From NCBI GenBank assembly GCA_938023035.1, contig CALIDI010000023.1, forward strand, positions 1 through 64,000: a stretch of 64,000 nucleotides of DNA, read 5' to 3'. Positions 34,578 to 43,943 of the stretch are shown piece after piece; position 1 is the stretch's first letter, and the number at the start of each line of letters is the position of its first letter. The notes beneath the pieces are model-generated. The model saw nothing but the letters and a program-made list of their open reading frames with translations. It ran no database searches and was not told the DNA's origin. The stretch is from an uncultured Leptolyngbyaceae cyanobacterium (GTDB lineage: Bacteria; Cyanobacteriota; Cyanobacteriia; Leptolyngbyales; Leptolyngbyaceae). The translations under genes were made by a program, and so were the position numbers.

Positions 34578-36347
34578 CTATTCCAGCCGATTTAGAATCA
34601 CCCGATCGCGGCCCTCTGCTTTGGCCCGATAAAGCGCCTGATCCGCTGCTGCAATCAGATCGCTACCTGACCAACCCCCGCTATTGAAGCGCTGAGCATT
34701 GATTTCTACCGTTGCCACACCACAGCTAATCGTAACGTGATCTGCCGCCTTTGATGCCTGATGCGGCAATTGCAATTGTCTCACCTGATCAGCAATCCGC
34801 TCTGCGATGTGAACAGCGGTTTTTGCATCCGATGCAGGCACAATCACCGCAAACTCTTCCCCGCCATAGCGGGCGACAAAATCCTTCCAGCGCACGGCGC
34901 GGCGGATGGCCATTGCCACCTGTTGCAGACAGCGATCGCCCGCTGGGTGACCATAGGTATCGTTATAGGGCTTGAAATAGTCAACGTCGCATAGAACTAG
35001 CGATAGGTTGCCTTTGCGATAGACCTGCCTCGCCAGATGTAAATCGAAATAGCGACGATTGGCCACCTGTGTCAGCCCATCAAAATAAGCAAAATGCTGC
35101 AACTTATAGCTGTGATAGGCAAAACAAATAATTGCTGCACAATTGACGGCAAAAACAGGGGCAGCCACTGGAAACCACCAGCCATTTACAAAAAATAAAT
35201 AGCTGACAACAACTATCCCCCCACTCACGAACCATATGCCGATAATGGCACTGCCATAGGTCAGTCGTTTATGCACCCAATTGGCCTGAAGCAGTTGCCA
35301 ACTGGTTCCTACTCCTACAAAAGCCCAGATCAGCACCCACAAATGTTTTGAAAAACCTGAAATACCACGTAAAAGCGGGCGATCATCCTGGGCAGCGCTC
35401 AAGATCTGGCTTGTGATATTCGCATGAATAATGACACCAGGAGTCCAATTCGTATGCCCAGCTGATTCATCTCCGTAGGGAGTCAGAAAGAGATCCTTCA
35501 CACTCTCAGCTGTTGTGCCGATTAAAACCACCCGATCTCTTACCCAATCGGCCTGAAACCGATTCTGGAGCACCTCTGTAAAGGTAATTGTCTGAAAGGC
35601 TCCATCTGAGCCTCGATAGTTCAGCAACAGTTGATAACCAAGGTCATCTGCATTCTCATAGCCCCCATCCCCCCCTCGGAACGGCTCGATCTGTGCCAAC
35701 CCTAATTGATAGGTATTGGGTCTATTGCCCGGCAATGGGAGAATTTGCTCCTTCTCTAGGTACTTTAGAGCGAGAGCCAGACCCAATCCCTGGTAAACGC
35801 GATCGCCATCTTTCCCAGTCAATAGAGCACGTCTGACTCGCTTATCATCATCTTCAGGAACACTGGCATCAGCAACTCGATTGAGTTGATCCAAAACGGG
35901 CGGTGGCGGTACCTTTTGCAAGCCAAACGCCCTGTGGACGCCAATCAGGTTTGGAATAGATGTGAACGAACGCACCAACTCCTGATGTCCCGGCTCAACT
36001 GGGAGATCTCGGTACAAGTCTAACCCAATCACACGCGGCTGATGGGCATGCAAGTGGGAAAGGGCCTTAGCAAGTAGATCATCGGGAATCGGCCACCGGC
36101 CAATGTTAGTAATATCTTGATCTGTAATCGTGACTACAGTAATTCGGCGATCCGGAGGTTCTAGCGGACGCGATCGAAAAAACAAGTCAAGCGTCATCCA
36201 CTCCACAGGTTGTAGCCAACCGATGCTGCTTATACCAGCCACCAAAGCGGTCACCCCCGGCGCAATCACCAGTAAAGGCCACCTGCGCAACCCGTTTTGC
36301 CAAAAACGACGATTGAGTAATTGTCTGGGTTTTAAGTGGATTCTCAT
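34578..36347 (-). CDS. CHASE2-GGDEF membrane diguanylate cyclase
   Basis: 589 residues. There is one N-terminal membrane helix, then a CHASE2 sensor domain outside the membrane (about residues 45-330; DQDITNIGRWPIPDDLLAKA, VVLIGTTAESVKDLFLTPYG, PGVIIHANITSQIL). Three membrane helices follow (about 340-425), then a GGDEF domain (about 425-589). The active loop is intact as GGEEF (495-499), with DGLTQVANRRYFD and the ion-binding Asp in LCDVDYFKPYND. An inhibitory I-site R486-W-K-D489 sits five residues before it. It should make c-di-GMP from GTP, with product feedback. It is last in the minus-strand TPS/CHAT/DUF928 run, 294 nt after DUF928. Confidence 0.93.
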   Translation of the reverse strand: MRIHLKPRQLLNRRFWQNGLRRWPLLVIAPGVTALVAGISSIGWLQPVEWMTLDLFFRSRPLEPPDRRITVVTITDQDITNIGRWPIPDDLLAKALSHLHAHQPRVIGLDLYRDLPVEPGHQELVRSFTSIPNLIGVHRAFGLQKVPPPPVLDQLNRVADASVPEDDDKRVRRALLTGKDGDRVYQGLGLALALKYLEKEQILPLPGNRPNTYQLGLAQIEPFRGGDGGYENADDLGYQLLLNYRGSDGAFQTITFTEVLQNRFQADWVRDRVVLIGTTAESVKDLFLTPYGDESAGHTNWTPGVIIHANITSQILSAAQDDRPLLRGISGFSKHLWVLIWAFVGVGTSWQLLQANWVHKRLTYGSAIIGIWFVSGGIVVVSYLFFVNGWWFPVAAPVFAVNCAAIICFAYHSYKLQHFAYFDGLTQVANRRYFDLHLARQVYRKGNLSLVLCDVDYFKPYNDTYGHPAGDRCLQQVAMAIRRAVRWKDFVARYGGEEFAVIVPASDAKTAVHIAERIADQVRQLQLPHQASKAADHVTISCGVATVEINAQRFNSGGWSGSDLIAAADQALYRAKAEGRDRVILNRLE

Positions 36348-36641
36348 ACCCTCTTTCGCTTCTAGCTCTTAGGCTAGAGTTCCACACTGAGAAAGAATAG
36401 TTGCCAACAGGTCAGCCAATCCTCGCTTTGCCATCAAATATACAGGTGAGAATTCAGCCATGGGCCTGTCGGAGCGGGGGATGGCAGCCAGGGAGCAGGA
36501 GCAAAAGAGCAGCACAATAGCATTTCATGCCTGCAACTGTGCCTTAACCCGGATAAATGTCAGAACGAAAAAGCCCCTCTCTAGAAGCTTAGGTACCCCG
36601 AAGTCACCTTTCCGGTTGCTCCATGTCTCTGTGGTGAAGCT

Positions 36642-37373
36642 CTAAAGATCCAGCGTTGCTTGCACGATCGCCCCCAAACCCGCTGAACTCAGCAGCTCAC
36701 TCCAACGAGACCGTAGGCTACTATTATTGGGTTGCTGCTGTTTCAGCTCGGCCAAAGTAGCCAGCATGTCGTACCAGATACCATTCGCTCCATACAAAGC
36801 CACCTGCTCCATTGAGGCTAACGGGCTGATTTTTCCAGTCAAGCTGGCCGGCAGCTCAACGCGCTGCACCCAACTGCTGACAAAGGGGCTATCTGGTCTA
36901 AGCCTGCCCCTACAGAGAAGGGCAATACCCCATTGGTAGCGCTGGCCTAGTTTGAGGGGAGGCACCGATTGGGGCAAGTCAATTCGCAGGATACCGCCCT
37001 TGCTGGCGATGGGCAATATCATCTGGTGATGCATCCGCCCATTTTCTTCTCTAATCGTGAAAAATGCCTTTTGAGCCGAAGTAGGCGGGATGTAAGCAAA
37101 TAGGGTCGGGCGTTGTGACACAGTCAAACCATAGTTAGAGTCAGTTGGTGCTAGGGTTGTAAACCGCTGAATGAAGGTTTCATGGTCAGGAGCGCAGATG
37201 GCATCACCCCGAGACGCGCCCCCCCGCCCCTGGGGTGCACCCCCACTGGGTGGGTTAAAGGGCACAGCCCAAGCCACTCTATTGGTTAGTTGGTCTGCTC
37301 CCAACAAAAACATAGATGTTATCAACACTGTAGAAAAGATGCAATTGCACTTAGTTGTCTTTGACATTTTCAT
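36642..37373 (-). CDS. DUF928-family exported protein
   Basis: 243 residues with a signal peptide (FSTVLITSMFLLGADQL). The mature part starts with a Pro/Gly/Arg-rich stretch, then RFTTLAPTDSNYGLTVSQRP and TLFAYIPPTSAQKAFFTIRE, the typical DUF928 pattern. GQRYQWGIALLCRGRLRPDS and a helical end with NGIWYDMLATLAELKQ complete it. DUF928 occurs almost only in cyanobacteria, very often beside CHAT, TPS and CHASE2 genes, and its function is not known. Here it follows the CHAT gene by 94 nt and precedes the CHASE2-GGDEF gene. Probably periplasmic or outer-membrane associated. Confidence 0.85.
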   Translation of the reverse strand: MKMSKTTKCNCIFSTVLITSMFLLGADQLTNRVAWAVPFNPPSGGAPQGRGGASRGDAICAPDHETFIQRFTTLAPTDSNYGLTVSQRPTLFAYIPPTSAQKAFFTIREENGRMHHQMILPIASKGGILRIDLPQSVPPLKLGQRYQWGIALLCRGRLRPDSPFVSSWVQRVELPASLTGKISPLASMEQVALYGANGIWYDMLATLAELKQQQPNNSSLRSRWSELLSSAGLGAIVQATLDL

Positions 37374-37467
37374 GGATGAACTCCCGACTTAATTTCATTT
37401 CATTCTTAATCAATGCTCAAGTGAATCAGGTGTTGCTTCAATAAGTGATTCTCGAATGACACTTCGT

Positions 37468-40074
37468 TTACAACCAGTTACCGATCAAAATAAATGCAGC
37501 CCAGTAAAACGGATGTTGGTATTCGCTAGAACGGAGCAGAGCAAGCTGGCTTTGGCGCAAAGCCTCGGCCTTACTGGTGTTTGCTCGCGCCAGAGCTTGA
37601 TAAAACTTCACCATGAGTTCTGCGGTTGATGCATCATTTACTGACCAGAGACTGGCTAAAGTGCTTCTGGCCCCTGAGCGAACAGCCAGGCCAGCCAGAC
37701 CTAAAGCAGCTCGATCATCCCCTTGTGCTGTTTCACAGGCACTAAGAACTAGTAACTCAATGGGTTGCTGGCTGGTTTCTGAGCGCAATTTCAGGCTTTC
37801 TCTAATCCCATCAACGGTGAGTCGATCATCCCAGGTCAGGATAAAGGTTTTATCAAGATTAGAGCTAAATTGGCCATGGGTTGCCAGATGGACAATCGGT
37901 GCGCTTGAGCCTTGCAACTGTGTTTGCAGTTGCTTTTGCGTAAAGCCCTCGTTCAGTAGCTTTGTGGCCGCAAGGTGGGTGGCAATTCCTTGCGCTTCAG
38001 CCGCTACGCCTGGTAAAGCCGCAAAACCCTGGCGAGCCTTAGTCAAAGCACCAACCAACGCCCGCAGTTTGTTTTTTTCAAGAGAGGCTTGTGGCCCTAG
38101 CAACTGTAACCCTGGTGTAACAGCCACGCCATAGCTTTCAATTAGGTAGCGTTGCCCATCATAAAGAGCCGCCATTGGTAAGTTACGCAACTTTCCTTCC
38201 AAGACGAAGACTAGAGTTTTGACCTTATTCTTGGCCAGTGAGGTTTCTATTGGTCGGATCAGCCAGTCGTAGATCGCTCCAAACAGGTGCAGACGCTCTT
38301 GATCATCGTAGATGGGATTGAGTGATGCCAGAGCCTGTTCCAAAACCTCCTCAAGTTTCGCTTTGGCGAGCGGTGTGGTGTGAAAACTAAGGGTTTGGCC
38401 CGGTAGGGAGGTAATAACAACTAACTGCTCCTTCAAAATAATTGGGTAAATAACGGCTGCCGATGGGTCAGCAGTTTCAATATTTGCGATCGCTTGCTCT
38501 AGACAGGCAGAGCGAAGAAAATTCTCTAACTCTGCCTGCTGTAGTGCTTCAATTACGCTTCTGGCGGTTTGCACATCGACCTGTGCGGGAGTTGGAGATT
38601 CCACCAATAACTCGACCAGGTCTCGATAGGCAGGGTCAATCGTTTCTCGAAAGGAAAACTGTACCGCTGAACTCATGGCAACTAGATCTCGGCGTAGTGC
38701 TTTCAGAAGTTGCACCGATTCAGAGTAGGCCGCAATGGCGGCGGCGCGATCGCCCATTTGCCTATAAATCCGGCCTAGTTGCCAGCTCCAGCGATAGGCA
38801 ATATCCGTAGCATCAATAGTTTGAGCTAACTGCAAGGCCTGCTGAGTCAGCTTTTTGGCCTCTGACCATTGCTGCGCTTGCTCATATAGATGCCCCAGAT
38901 ATCCCAGCGCAAAAGATTCTGCTCGAGGATCTTGAAGCAACCGGGCCTGTTTGACGGCAGTCGCCAGACGAGTCGCAATTTCTCGCAAGGGCGGCAAGTT
39001 TCCATGGGTCTGTTGCCGATGGCTACGCAGAGCACTGGCAGCCCAATTCACTTGGATATCAATACCGGTGCGACTGGGGGAAAGATTGACAAGTTGAGGC
39101 TCCAGTTGCCGTAGTAGCGCCTCAACGGCTGACCAATCTTCCAAATCAATCAGCAAACTGAGCTGATTGACCTGAGCTTCCAGACGTGTCATTTTGCTAG
39201 AAGCTGTTGCCGCTGCTTGCTGGTAAGATTGCAAGGCAGCCTGACGATCCTGGACAGCCCGTTGAGCATTACCCAAGCTAAATAGGGCTGCGCTGGTCTC
39301 TTCAGGCAAATTCAATTGTTGAGCCAGCCTCAAACTTTCTTCTAAGGCCGTCTGAGCATTGGTCAGGTCGCCAGTCACCTGCAATACTTCACCCAAGTTG
39401 CGCAAACCGACAACTTTGAGCGCAGAAGGTGGCTGGTCATTGAGTTGCTGGTTAACCCGCTTTAAGAGATTCTGTGCCCGATGGTACATTCCCAGACTTT
39501 GTAGGGCCTGGGCCTGATTAATGCGGCTACCAATTACACCAACCCCATCATTGATTTGAGCATAGGCTTGCTCCGCCGATTGCCAGGTTGTCAGTGCGGC
39601 TTCAGCTTTTCCTTGAGCCAGTTGCAGCTTTCCTTGGGTATTTAGCACCTGGGCCAATACTTTTGTGCGATCACGATCGCCTGGTGGTAGAGCATTAATT
39701 AACTGAAGACTGGTGGCAATGCTCTCTTCTGCCCGCTGCCAGTCTCCCAGAGCTTGAGCTGCCAGGGATAAATAACTCAAGCTCAACGCCTGATTCAAAC
39801 GATCTGCCTGCGTCTCATAGGCTTGTGCCGCTTGCTGAAATGCCCTGGCAGAGTCAGCCAATTGCCCCGCCTCGTAACGTTGGCGGCCTGTTTCCAGCAG
39901 TTGGGCTGCATCCTGAGTTGGCTGGCGGAGCAGAGTTGATGAATCATGGGCTGTCACTGGGTGGTTGGCAGCAACAACCGGATGAACCACAAGCACCAAA
40001 CAAAGGCTAAGTAAAGCCAACCAATAATTAGATTGAGACGTTCTCCACCTCTTTTTATGCGTTGATTGCTTCAT
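37468..40074 (-). CDS. Exported TPR-CHAT caspase-like protease
   Basis: 868 residues. A clear signal peptide (YWLALLSLCLVLVVHPVVAA) marks it as exported. About ten tetratricopeptide repeats occupy residues 55-480. The CHAT (caspase HetF associated with TPRs) domain spans about 560-868, with the dyad His733 (VHLATHGQF) and Cys780 (LSACETA) intact, and the ending HPFYWAAFILIGNWL. Cytosolic TPR-CHAT proteins are proteases that act in defence; exported ones are less studied. It overlaps the TPS gene by 4 nt (ATGA), so it is translationally coupled to it. This suggests that the CHAT protein processes, holds or is delivered with the TPS exoprotein; that is inference. Confidence 0.92.
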   Translation of the reverse strand: MKQSTHKKRWRTSQSNYWLALLSLCLVLVVHPVVAANHPVTAHDSSTLLRQPTQDAAQLLETGRQRYEAGQLADSARAFQQAAQAYETQADRLNQALSLSYLSLAAQALGDWQRAEESIATSLQLINALPPGDRDRTKVLAQVLNTQGKLQLAQGKAEAALTTWQSAEQAYAQINDGVGVIGSRINQAQALQSLGMYHRAQNLLKRVNQQLNDQPPSALKVVGLRNLGEVLQVTGDLTNAQTALEESLRLAQQLNLPEETSAALFSLGNAQRAVQDRQAALQSYQQAAATASSKMTRLEAQVNQLSLLIDLEDWSAVEALLRQLEPQLVNLSPSRTGIDIQVNWAASALRSHRQQTHGNLPPLREIATRLATAVKQARLLQDPRAESFALGYLGHLYEQAQQWSEAKKLTQQALQLAQTIDATDIAYRWSWQLGRIYRQMGDRAAAIAAYSESVQLLKALRRDLVAMSSAVQFSFRETIDPAYRDLVELLVESPTPAQVDVQTARSVIEALQQAELENFLRSACLEQAIANIETADPSAAVIYPIILKEQLVVITSLPGQTLSFHTTPLAKAKLEEVLEQALASLNPIYDDQERLHLFGAIYDWLIRPIETSLAKNKVKTLVFVLEGKLRNLPMAALYDGQRYLIESYGVAVTPGLQLLGPQASLEKNKLRALVGALTKARQGFAALPGVAAEAQGIATHLAATKLLNEGFTQKQLQTQLQGSSAPIVHLATHGQFSSNLDKTFILTWDDRLTVDGIRESLKLRSETSQQPIELLVLSACETAQGDDRAALGLAGLAVRSGARSTLASLWSVNDASTAELMVKFYQALARANTSKAEALRQSQLALLRSSEYQHPFYWAAFILIGNWL

Positions 40075-42839
40075 TGCCCTGTGCCTCCCCCTGATGTCGC
40101 CCGTCGCTGCTCCAAATTGTTGTTAGGGGTATTTGGAAAAGCCGCGCGTTCAGCAGCACAATCAACCACGGTATGCCAGTTACCCATTCCAGAAGGCGAC
40201 GGCACTTGGGCCACAAGAAACATCTGCCCTTTCTGATCTTTCACCCATCTCTGCGCTTCGATAATTCGTTCAGGGGGCTTTCGGATGTCTGATGATTGGA
40301 CTGTAGGAGATAGCTTCGACTGGCCAGCGTTCTGACCCGATTGACGAGAAATTGCGCTTAACCGCAAGTCTGACCAGACAGAACTGCCGCGCAACGGTTG
40401 GCTGGCGTCGGCAGGTAGCCCACCCCGTCCAACGACTAAAAAGGTGTTACCCGGTGCCCGTTCGCAAGCAGCCGCGATGCGATCGCTGGCATCCGTTAAT
40501 CCGCTGGGAAGGGGCGTTATGCCCCGACTTGGGTCGCTATCTGGGGTGCGAATTTCAACAACCCCACTAAACAGTGGCCCCAGTTCAGAAGAGGCCGTAA
40601 TGTCGCTAAAAGGCGTTAATTGAGGCCGAAACTCAAGACCAAAAATATTGATGGCTTCAACCACAACGCGCCCACCAAAATTACTCACAGCATTTGCTGT
40701 GATGTCGCTGTTTTCATCCTTCACAGCCACCAAAAAATCTGTGTCGATAGAAATATTACCACCCGTTGCTGTGCCCAGCGCATTGGTAGAAATTGAACTG
40801 CCGCGGCGCAACTCAATCACCTGAGCATTCACAAAAATATTCCCCTTATCACCACTAGCACTGGCGGCAGTCAGGCTACTCTCACCATCAAGCTGAACAA
40901 ACCTAGAATTAATTTGGATGTTACCAACAGAGCCAGTACCTGCCGGAATATTCAGGTCACGACTTGGGAAATTACTGACGCTAATTGTTGCCCCCTCTCG
41001 AATGTTCAGGCGATCGGCTGTGACACGTACATCCCCTCCTGCCCCAGAGCCAATCAGTGCTCCAGCAAACAAGCCACTACTACCCTGCGGACTAAAACCC
41101 GCTAACTCAACGATTCGGGCATTGACAAGCAAATCACCGGCCTTTCCCTCTCCCAGAGTATCGGAAGCCACCTGGGCACCATCGGCCACCCGCAAGCGGC
41201 CAGTAGTAATTTCCAGATTGCCGCCTTGACCTGTTGCACCCGGTTCAACCGTAGAAAGTAATGCAGACGGGCCTTGAACCGCGCCTCCGATTACTTCTAT
41301 GTCTTGAGCAAAAATCTGAAGCCGCCCCGCATTACCAGCACCAAAGGTTGAGGTAGAAACTTGCGCCCCATCCGACACTTTGAGACGATTGGCCTGGAGC
41401 CAAATCTCCCCACCGTTGCCGCTACTATCCGGAGCCACCTGGGTTGTAATCAGCGCTGGCAAGTCATCCACGCTGCCGCCTGTCAGATCAATCGCCTCAG
41501 CACTCAGACGAATTGTCCCTGCATTACCAGTCCCTTCAGCGATCGCAGTTATCCAACCGCCACCACCCAGCCTTATCTGGTTAGCACTGACCCTAATACT
41601 TCCACCCTGCCCACTATCCGGATTGCCCGCATCTGCTGCCAGTTGACTGGGGCCAAAAAAGAGCGAACTTCTCGCCAGTTCTATCGTTTCTGCCTGGATC
41701 TGAAGGGTTCCGCCTGAACCGGGGCCAGAAGTACTAACGGATACCTTTGCCCCATCCGCTACGAGCAATTGCCCAGTGGTAATGGCAATATCCCCCCCTT
41801 GTCCGGTTGCCCCTAAATCCACCTCCGCCAACAAACTACTGGGAAACAGCGGGCCAAAAACCGGATCCGTGGAAAAACCGGAGACCTCAACCGACTCCGT
41901 CGCATGGATAGTCAGTTGCCCCGCCCCGCCTGAGCCGGTCGTTAATGCTAACAACGAGGAACCCTCAGTGAGACTCACACGGCGCGCCTGGACTTGAACG
42001 GTGCCCCCGCTATCACCACTTACATCGGCAGAAGCGGCCTGCGCCAGACGAATCTCACCAAGGCCTGCCGTACCTGGATAGCTCAAAGCCCAACCTGGGT
42101 TGGTCGGCACCAAGGACACTGTGCCACCAGTGACACTTCCTAATTCAATCCTGCCACCTTCTGCTGTGAGATTGCCGCCTGGCAGAAATAGGTTGCCTCC
42201 CACAAGCGCCAGGGTTTGCCCTGGCTGCACTTGTAGCCCAGGAGGTCGAAATGCGCGCACAATTTCAAAGGGATTCGTTGCAACAAACAGGTTATTACCC
42301 GGCCCCTGCACCTCAATCGACCCAGGATTAGAACCGTATTGCAGTCCCAGAGGGACACTCACCGTCAGTAGCGGAGACACTGTGGGGTTAACAGCACTAA
42401 ACTCAGTACCATCTGCAAAGAGGAGGCGATCGGCAGTGCTAGCAATGAACGATCCTCCTAGATTGAGTTGAGCGTTAGATCCAAAAACAATGCCATTGGG
42501 ATTGATCAAAAACAAGCTTGCCGCGCCATTCGCTCGAAGCACCCCATCAATACTTGAAACAGAGCCGCCGGTCACTCTGGCGATGATATTTTGAATAGCC
42601 GGATCCACATTATTAAAAAAGGCTTCTCCACCCGTCGGTATTGAAAACTGGCTAAAGCTATGGAACCAGTTACTACCTCGAACTGTGCCTCCTTCGATGG
42701 TACAGGCCGTACACCCCGAAGGAACGCTAGAAGGGTTTGGAAGGGTTGCATCTGGAATAATTTGGGCAGACGTGCGCGAGACGTGGGATGCCATCATTCC
42801 AGCAAGCAGTAAAAACAGAAACCGCTTGGAGAAGTCCAT
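40071..42839 (-). CDS. TPS-type (filamentous haemagglutinin-like) secreted exoprotein
   Basis: 922 residues from the ATG at 42839; an upstream TTG would add 27 charged residues. A signal peptide (FLFLLLAGMMASHVSRTSAQ) precedes the TPS secretion domain with GSNWFHSFSQFSIPTGGEAF, ARVTGGSVSSIDGVL and LFLINPNGIVFGSNAQLN, the motifs read by an outer-membrane TpsB. Then comes a long repetitive right-handed beta-helix with recurrent GGDIAITTGQLLVADGAKVS-like rungs. The C-terminal about 150 residues contain Cys and are not repetitive. It starts the TPS-CHAT-DUF928-CHASE2 run. The cognate TpsB is not in the window and could be shared with another locus. Confidence 0.93.
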   Translation of the reverse strand: MDFSKRFLFLLLAGMMASHVSRTSAQIIPDATLPNPSSVPSGCTACTIEGGTVRGSNWFHSFSQFSIPTGGEAFFNNVDPAIQNIIARVTGGSVSSIDGVLRANGAASLFLINPNGIVFGSNAQLNLGGSFIASTADRLLFADGTEFSAVNPTVSPLLTVSVPLGLQYGSNPGSIEVQGPGNNLFVATNPFEIVRAFRPPGLQVQPGQTLALVGGNLFLPGGNLTAEGGRIELGSVTGGTVSLVPTNPGWALSYPGTAGLGEIRLAQAASADVSGDSGGTVQVQARRVSLTEGSSLLALTTGSGGAGQLTIHATESVEVSGFSTDPVFGPLFPSSLLAEVDLGATGQGGDIAITTGQLLVADGAKVSVSTSGPGSGGTLQIQAETIELARSSLFFGPSQLAADAGNPDSGQGGSIRVSANQIRLGGGGWITAIAEGTGNAGTIRLSAEAIDLTGGSVDDLPALITTQVAPDSSGNGGEIWLQANRLKVSDGAQVSTSTFGAGNAGRLQIFAQDIEVIGGAVQGPSALLSTVEPGATGQGGNLEITTGRLRVADGAQVASDTLGEGKAGDLLVNARIVELAGFSPQGSSGLFAGALIGSGAGGDVRVTADRLNIREGATISVSNFPSRDLNIPAGTGSVGNIQINSRFVQLDGESSLTAASASGDKGNIFVNAQVIELRRGSSISTNALGTATGGNISIDTDFLVAVKDENSDITANAVSNFGGRVVVEAINIFGLEFRPQLTPFSDITASSELGPLFSGVVEIRTPDSDPSRGITPLPSGLTDASDRIAAACERAPGNTFLVVGRGGLPADASQPLRGSSVWSDLRLSAISRQSGQNAGQSKLSPTVQSSDIRKPPERIIEAQRWVKDQKGQMFLVAQVPSPSGMGNWHTVVDCAAERAAFPNTPNNNLEQRRATSGGGTGQ

Positions 42840-43143
42840 TCTCCATACTTGTTGCGGCCTGTCTAACGATTCAGGAAATTGATCCTTATCTTTCTCTTTT
42901 TGCACTTGAATCACCCACAAGACGCAGCAATAAATCCCTTAACAATTGAGTCACTAAGAACCTAAACTGTGAACCAGTCTAGAGCCATCAATTTACCGAT
43001 GAGAAACAATAGGCTTAGGGCTGGATTTGACTTGATAGTAGAGAGACCGATACCAACAATTTTTTATTTTATATTGTAACAAAATTTAGAGTGTTTTTTA
43101 CTAACGAGAGCGATTTAGAGCCTCTATTATGTTCTTTCCTGTA
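42840..43143. other. Intergenic region upstream of the TPS gene
   Basis: 304 nt, AT-rich toward 43060-43110 and likely to hold the TPS promoter. No boxes could be fixed with confidence and no gene was seen. Confidence 0.4.
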
Positions 43144-43359
43144 TTAAGGAAGATAATGTTGCCAGTGCTCACAATGCAAGAAAAAGCTTGTATCTGAGTC
43201 AATTCTTCTGAACTCTGGACAGAACTCATAAGATTGAATAGAAGCTCGGGTTCCGCCTCCAGCTCGGCGACTAGGAAGCCCCTCTTTAGCCGAGGCAGCC
43301 ATACTGCTTGCAAGTATTACTAAACTGATCGTTGTGAAAACACAAGTTACTCGATACAT
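43144..43359 (-). pseudogene. Possible truncated DUF928-like gene
   Basis: A 71-codon minus-strand frame starts with a signal peptide (MYRVTCVFTTISLVILASSM, then AASA) and continues EGLPSRRAGGGTRASIQSYE, resembling the Arg/Gly motif that opens mature DUF928 proteins. It ends after CEHWQHYLP without the rest of the domain. It lies upstream of the TPS gene on the same strand, where a DUF928 gene would be expected. It may instead be a genuine small exported protein. The call rests on the short motif and context only. Confidence 0.4.
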
Positions 43360-43943
43360 TGATGCTACGACTCCATTGAGGAAGTATTTACCGATTGGTA
43401 AATCAAGAAAATAAGTATCCAAAAAAGTTGATAGAGCTAGTAGAGATTTCACAGCATTAAACTTGTCTTAATTGATCAGCCTGCAATCGTCTACAAACTA
43501 ACAGTAGAAGCTAGTCATATAGCTTTCCTATCAAAAAATACTTATTCTAAGTAAAACTCAAGATGATTAGGATAGGGAATAAGCCGTTTGAATTAATTGG
43601 TTCGATAAAACGACTGTTTCTTAACGGCTATAAAGTGAGTTGCTTAGATTTTATTTAATCGGATGCTTTAGAGATTTAGCTGACGATCGCCCTGGGTGCA
43701 GCCTAGTTTAGTATCCTGCTCAAAGAGAAGCCGCTCCGTGTCTGCATCTTTAATTTCGAGAGCATGTCACCTTTGCAAGCCCTCACGCCCCAGGCCTTCT
43801 CCTCAGTGGGGAGAAGGGGAGCCGAGCCATCTCAAAATCTGGCTCCCCAATCGGGAGAGGGATTTAGGGTGTAGTTTGCTTCCCGCAGGGTAGGGTCCGA
43901 AACGAGGATGCACTCAAAAAGAAATCACCCTAGGCTCGCTTGC
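43360..43943. other. Intergenic region with an R1 repeat
   Basis: 584 nt between the metalloprotease stop and the DUF928-like fragment. It holds an R1 repeat in reverse orientation (43758-43874); the rest is AT-rich without recognised features. Confidence 0.5.
43758..43874 (-). repeat. MITE-like palindromic repeat R1, copy C
   Basis: It starts GAGAGCATGTCACCTTTGC, the inverted form of the right end of copies A and D. It has two GGGGAGAAGGGGAG / CTCCCCAATCGGGAGAG inner palindromic parts and ends in GGGATTTAGGGTG. Confidence 0.8.

Noticed and set aside
43101-43313. Second minus-strand frame in the DUF928-like fragment
   Set aside because: It is out of frame with the signal-peptide frame and shows no DUF928 pattern that would prove a simple frameshift.
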